A stretch of 64,000 bases of DNA. Source: Labrenzia sp. CE80 (GTDB lineage: Bacteria; Pseudomonadota; Alphaproteobacteria; Rhizobiales; Stappiaceae). The first letter of the stretch is position 1; every line of letters starts with the position of its first letter. Positions 60,591-64,000 of this stretch are shown here, in pieces. A program made the translations under genes and the position numbers. The stretch covers positions 2,046,001 through 2,110,000 of the forward strand of contig NZ_WAJT01000001.1 of the NCBI RefSeq assembly GCF_009650605.1, written 5' to 3'. The notes below the pieces were generated by a model that had not been told where the DNA came from, made no database searches, and saw only the letters and a list, made by a program, of their open reading frames with translations.

Positions 60591-61565
60591 GTGAGCACAG
60601 TCATCACATTGCCCGAGCCCGGGCCCGCCGAAAATTTCAGGATTGAGCGCCAGGAAGTCGGAGCGCCTGGACCAGGCTTCCTTCGTCTGCGCCACGAGGC
60701 CATCGGTCTAAACTATGTCGACATCTATCAGCGCTCAGGCCTTTATCCGCTTCCAGCCTATCCAGTGACGTTGGGTATGGAGGCCGCTGGCGTCATTGAA
60801 GCAATCGGCGAGGGTGTGGAGGACCTAAAAGTTGGCGACCGCATCGCTTATGTCGGCGCGCCCTCAGGTTCTTATGCAACAATCAGGCTCTTGGCCGCAG
60901 AACAGGCGATCCGACTTCCCGACACAGTGAGCAGCAAGCGAGCCGCTGCCTCCATGCTGAAAGGACTAACGACCTACATGCTGCTCAAGGATGTTTATCC
61001 CGTGGGTGAAGACACTGTGATGTTTGTTCAATCTGCAGCAGGGGGACTAGGGTCCATGCTGGTGCGCTGGGGCAAGCACTTTGGGGCAACAGTGATTGGC
61101 GCCGTCAGCGGCCCGTACAAAGCCGCAGTCGCAAAACGGCTCGGTGCAGATCATGTCATTGTCGGGCGAGAAACCGACCTCTCAGCCGAGATTCATCGCC
61201 TGACCGATGGGAAAGGCGTCGATGTCGCATATGAAGGACTTGCAGGTCCCAATTTCCTGCGTGTTCTGGACTGCGTCCGCCCCTTCGGCATGATTGTGAA
61301 CATTGGCCAGATCACTGGGCCTTTGCCAGACAATATAGCCAAGGAAGTCGCGGCTCCTCGCGCAGTGGCCTTCGCACGCCCCAGTGTTATGTTCTATATT
61401 TCGGACATTGCCCGCTACCGAAAGGCAGCCGACCGGGTTGTCCATCATCTGGCAGCTGGAATCGGCTCAGACCCAAGCGCAGAATACAGACTCGAAGACG
61501 TCGTGACTGCGCACCAGGACCTGGAGGCCGGGAAAACAACAGGCAGCGCTATCTTGGTGCCTTGA
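60591..61565 (+). CDS. Quinone oxidoreductase, zinc-free MDR (zeta-crystallin) family
   Basis: 324 residues. NADPH-binding motif QSAAGGLGSMLVRWGKHFGATVIG, start LPEPGPAENFRIERQEVG, LNYVDIYQRSGLYPLPAYP, and GMEAAGVIEAIGEGV. No zinc Cys are seen, consistent with QOR. It reduces quinones and electrophilic alkenes. Translation starts at GTG 60591, seven bases after AAGGAG; the upstream ATG at 60561 has no site. Confidence 0.9.
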   Translation: MSTVITLPEPGPAENFRIERQEVGAPGPGFLRLRHEAIGLNYVDIYQRSGLYPLPAYPVTLGMEAAGVIEAIGEGVEDLKVGDRIAYVGAPSGSYATIRLLAAEQAIRLPDTVSSKRAAASMLKGLTTYMLLKDVYPVGEDTVMFVQSAAGGLGSMLVRWGKHFGATVIGAVSGPYKAAVAKRLGADHVIVGRETDLSAEIHRLTDGKGVDVAYEGLAGPNFLRVLDCVRPFGMIVNIGQITGPLPDNIAKEVAAPRAVAFARPSVMFYISDIARYRKAADRVVHHLAAGIGSDPSAEYRLEDVVTAHQDLEAGKTTGSAILVP

Positions 61566-61658
61566 TCATCGCGTGAGTTTGTATGCGTTGAAAACCGCAA
61601 CAACAAATGGTTCGCGAGTAAATGCACGGACTTGATCTGCAGAGATCGTTTGAAACGC

Positions 61659-61699
61659 CTAAAAAGGCGACTGGAGAACATTTCCGGCCGCCTTTTTAG
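61659..61699. terminator. Bidirectional terminator between qor and the SDR
   Basis: CTAAAAAGGCG (61659-61669) and CGCCTTTTTAG (61689-61699) pair perfectly. CTGG and CCGG extend the stem inside. It serves both convergent genes. Confidence 0.85.
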
Positions 61700-61702
61700 T
61701 GC

Positions 61703-62470
61703 TTATCGCGGTGCCATGCGGATCGCGCCGTCGAGGCGGATGGTTTCGCCGTTGAGCATCTCATTCTCACAGATAGATTTGACAAGCTGAGCATATTCCG
61801 TAGCCCGACCGAGGCGCGAGGGAAACGGCACCTGTTTGCCAAGACTGTCCTGAACCTCCTGGGAGAGGCCCAGCAGCATCGGCGTTTCGAAGATGCCGGG
61901 CGCGATAGTCATAACCCTTATGCCGGATTGGGACAGGTCGCGCGCAATGGGCAAGGTCATTCCGGCAATGCCCGCCTTGGATGCAGCATAGGCCACCTGA
62001 CCGACCTGACCGTCAAAGGCTGCCACGGATGCGGTCGTGATAATCACCCCACGTGCCCCGTCCTCATTGATTGGCTCCTGCGCCGCCATGGACGAGGCTG
62101 CCAGCGAGGTACAGCGGAAGGATCCGACAAGGTTGACCGCGATCACCTTCTCGAACATGTCCATTGGATGTGGCTCACCACGTGATACGGTCTTCGCGAC
62201 AGGTGCGATGCCGGCACAGTTGACAAGAATGCGCTCCACGCCGTGGGCATGGCGGGCGGCCGCAAAGCCTTTTTCGACACTTTCCTGATCCGTAACGTCA
62301 ACTTCCGCGAAGAGACCACCGATTTCTTCAGCAGTGGCCTCGCCCTGCTCCTTGTCCCGATCGAAAATCGTGACCCTTACGCCTTCGCGGGCCAACATGT
62401 GGGCGGTCGCCGCGCCCAATCCAGACGCGCCCCCCGTGACAACGGCGGCGATCGTTTGATTCAGTTGCAT
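61703..62470 (-). CDS. Short-chain dehydrogenase, HSD10-like (3-hydroxyacyl-CoA dehydrogenase type II)
   Basis: 255 residues, NAD-binding TGGASGLGAATAHML, ILVNCAGIAPV, catalytic Ser in ITTASVAAFDG and Tyr-x3-Lys in YAASKAG. GIFETPMLLGLSQEVQDSLG and RLGRATEYAQLVKSICEN are typical of the type II 3-hydroxyacyl-CoA dehydrogenase (2-methyl-3-hydroxybutyryl-CoA) group, which acts in isoleucine and fatty acid breakdown. The branched-chain theme elsewhere in the window agrees. A TTGAC-N6-GTCAA dyad lies upstream. Confidence 0.88.
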   Translation of the reverse strand: MQLNQTIAAVVTGGASGLGAATAHMLAREGVRVTIFDRDKEQGEATAEEIGGLFAEVDVTDQESVEKGFAAARHAHGVERILVNCAGIAPVAKTVSRGEPHPMDMFEKVIAVNLVGSFRCTSLAASSMAAQEPINEDGARGVIITTASVAAFDGQVGQVAYAASKAGIAGMTLPIARDLSQSGIRVMTIAPGIFETPMLLGLSQEVQDSLGKQVPFPSRLGRATEYAQLVKSICENEMLNGETIRLDGAIRMAPR

Positions 62471-62529
62471 CTTCCCTCCAGGCCAATTTATAATTCAAAC
62501 TATTGTTTTTAAACAGTTTTCATTGATAA

Positions 62530-62547
62530 ATTGACTATTACGTCAAT
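62530..62547. promoter_or_regulatory. Dyad upstream of the HSD10-like gene
   Basis: ATTGAC (62530-62535) and GTCAAT (62542-62547) are exact reverse complements six bases apart, 60-77 bp upstream of the start. It resembles LiuR-type operators of branched-chain amino-acid breakdown genes only loosely. Confidence 0.4.
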
Positions 62548-62645
62548 ATAAAATTCAAAAATGAACCCAAAGACGCTTTCGGTCAAGAGGCTGATGCCAT
62601 TAAGGGAGAGCTCGGACAGTCACAGCCGTGCGCCGTCTGGCGGAC

Positions 62646-63998
62646 TCATGCGAGCACCGCGAGATCTATCGGATTGCCGAGGCCCGAAATCAAGACAGCC
62701 GGTCGCTGCTCGACCTCCGGTCCGACATACCCCTGCTCTCGCGCGAGGGCATAGGTCTTGCTATCGGTCAGGGCAGCACTTTGCTGATGCTTGTTGGCGT
62801 CTTCCAGCTTCGCAGCACGGTTCACTGGATCCCCGATGACGGTGAACTCCAGTCTGTCGGTACTACCAACGGTTCCAACCATAATCGATCCGGCTGCGAC
62901 AGCTGTGCCGACGCGCAGAGAATCCGGCCAACCCGCTTCTGTGAAGCGCGATTGCTCCGCGGAGATCTCTGTGGCCAGGCGCCGTGCGGTGCGCACCGCA
63001 TCGGCTGCATAGGTCGAAGACGGCATCAAAGCGCCGAAGGTCGCAAGAATGCCGTCGCCCAGGAACTTGTCGACCCGGCCGCCCTCATCCTTGATAATCT
63101 CGAGCGCGAGCCCCTGGTAGGCTGCTAGCACCGCCATGACCTTTTCAGGCGGCAGTGTACTGGCGGTCGCTGTGAAAGAGCGAATGTCGAGATAAAGGAT
63201 CGCAGCATTTCGAACGCTCCCCTGCCCGGCAATCAATGCGGCTTCGGACGTCGTGATGGAGGCTGCGACCTCAGGCGCGAAGAAGCGGCGCAGGTCGGTC
63301 GCGGCAGCCTGGTCACGCGTCGCTTCGAAAAGCATCACCCGGCCGCGGTAAAGGGCTGCACTCAAGACGACCGTGACCATCAAGATGACCATCGTCTTAT
63401 CGAGTTCGGCGCCGATCAGGATCGTGTTGCCCGTCAGGTAGTCAACATAATTGCGGGTCACGCGCATGTGATCCATGTCGGCCAGCACCGCATAGGCGAC
63501 GAGTCCGAGCCAACCTGCAACCGCGACAACGCCGGTTGTAAGGACAAACCGCGGATCAAACCGCAAGGCACGCAGCGCGATGAAAATGAAGACATACATC
63601 AGCGTCGGGGCCTTCAGATAGAAGGTCGGGTGCTGGCCATATTGAATATGGAAGGAAAAGATCAGACCGACGAGCAGCGCCATATCAACTGCGATCGACA
63701 GGAGCAGCAGCCACTTGGGCAGCTCAACCCGGTAGGACAACGCGAGACGGGCGACTGTGAAAAGGAAGTAACCGCCCAGCGCAACAGGCACGAAATTGAA
63801 GCCACTGCTGCCTTCCGCCTTGGGTGCGATTGCATAGAGCGCCGAGAAAAACAGCACTATCACCAGCTGTACCCAACCGATCAGACGCTCCGAAGCGATT
63901 TCGCGCTGATGGATTTCCTCCCGCACCCGGGTAGGCAGTCCGCTTTCCGGCGGTCCTCCCTGAAGTATATAGCGGATCCAACCACCCAAACGCGCCAT
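62646..63998 (-). CDS. Membrane-bound class III adenylate/guanylate cyclase
   Basis: 450 residues. Six hydrophobic helices occupy about 35-225. The cyclase domain is at about 260-440: AILYLDIRSFTATAS (first metal Asp), DKFLGDGILATFG (second metal Asp) and FTVIGDPVNRAAKLEDANK with conserved Asn and Arg-type residues. Cyclic nucleotide made would be cAMP most likely. The ATG at 63998 is two bases from the window end, so an upstream start cannot be excluded. Confidence 0.88.
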   Translation of the reverse strand: MARLGGWIRYILQGGPPESGLPTRVREEIHQREIASERLIGWVQLVIVLFFSALYAIAPKAEGSSGFNFVPVALGGYFLFTVARLALSYRVELPKWLLLLSIAVDMALLVGLIFSFHIQYGQHPTFYLKAPTLMYVFIFIALRALRFDPRFVLTTGVVAVAGWLGLVAYAVLADMDHMRVTRNYVDYLTGNTILIGAELDKTMVILMVTVVLSAALYRGRVMLFEATRDQAAATDLRRFFAPEVAASITTSEAALIAGQGSVRNAAILYLDIRSFTATASTLPPEKVMAVLAAYQGLALEIIKDEGGRVDKFLGDGILATFGALMPSSTYAADAVRTARRLATEISAEQSRFTEAGWPDSLRVGTAVAAGSIMVGTVGSTDRLEFTVIGDPVNRAAKLEDANKHQQSAALTDSKTYALAREQGYVGPEVEQRPAVLISGLGNPIDLAVLA

Positions 63999-64000
63999 CT

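Noticed and set aside
1..64000. tRNA, rRNA, insertion sequence, prophage or integrative element
   Set aside because: No cloverleaf-like sequence, transposase, integrase or long terminal repeat was recognised; gene content is ordinary chromosomal metabolism and transport.

Overview
The window looks like a chromosomal segment of a free-living, probably marine or plant- or sediment-associated alphaproteobacterium of the Hyphomicrobiales. Roseibium/Labrenzia-like (Stappiaceae) is my best guess, from recall of gene style rather than from any search. Supporting signs are the fused anthranilate synthase trpE(G) preceded by a rhizobial-type 14-residue trpL leader peptide with three consecutive Trp codons, a cydDCABX order, three chemoreceptors, HAAT and TRAP uptake systems, many divergent regulator/target pairs and a high GC content. 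There is no rRNA, tRNA, insertion sequence, prophage or CRISPR array that I can support.

Layout. 1-6.2 kb: 5' part of dusA, a GntR regulator divergent from a short-chain dehydrogenase, an Lrp regulator divergent from an EamA exporter, a universal stress protein and chemoreceptor 1. 6.5-11.9 kb: a secreted double trypsin-like protease, a TonB-dependent receptor with an iron-box-like site, and a peroxiredoxin. 12-18.5 kb: the cytochrome bd operon cydDCABX including the 39-residue CydX. 18.5-19.45 kb: a gene-poor, AT-rich gap with an orphan terminator. 19.5-22 kb: mmsA divergent from a LysR regulator. 22-25.5 kb: a membrane-anchored unknown, a class II aldolase plus ROK sugar kinase pair, and an exported FKBP-rhodanese fusion. 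25.6-31 kb: a 10-bp tandem repeat, chemoreceptor 2, an EamA/MarR pair around a perfect palindrome, and soluble transhydrogenase. 31-33.7 kb: the trpL attenuator and trpE(G). 33.8-40.3 kb: a split Aer-like receptor (PAS protein plus soluble MCP), a YdjM-like membrane hydrolase, an alpha/beta hydrolase, a membrane AraC regulator, and an ECF sigma factor overlapping a small membrane protein. 40.3-46.9 kb: ilvD, a degenerate GGDEF protein, and an old yellow enzyme/TetR/luciferase-like monooxygenase group sharing one operator sequence. 46.9-55.5 kb: a complete branched-chain amino-acid-type ABC system (livKHMGF), a small secreted unknown, and a complete TRAP transporter. 55.6-64 kb: a MltB-type transglycosylase, TetR divergent from a trimethylamine-dehydrogenase-like flavoenzyme, LysR divergent from a quinone oxidoreductase, a HSD10-like dehydrogenase and a membrane class III adenylate cyclase.

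Themes. Electrophile and redox defence recurs (peroxiredoxin, old yellow enzyme, luciferase-like monooxygenase, quinone oxidoreductase, Sth, cytochrome bd). So does branched-chain amino-acid metabolism (livKHMGF, ilvD, mmsA, HSD10-like SDR). The most unusual items are the double protease, the FKBP-rhodanese fusion ending in CWLC, the ROK kinase that has lost all four zinc ligands, the split Aer receptor, and the ECF sigma factor paired with a zinc-motif-free membrane protein. Start codons were chosen by ribosome-binding sites and family alignment, and often lie inside longer open frames.
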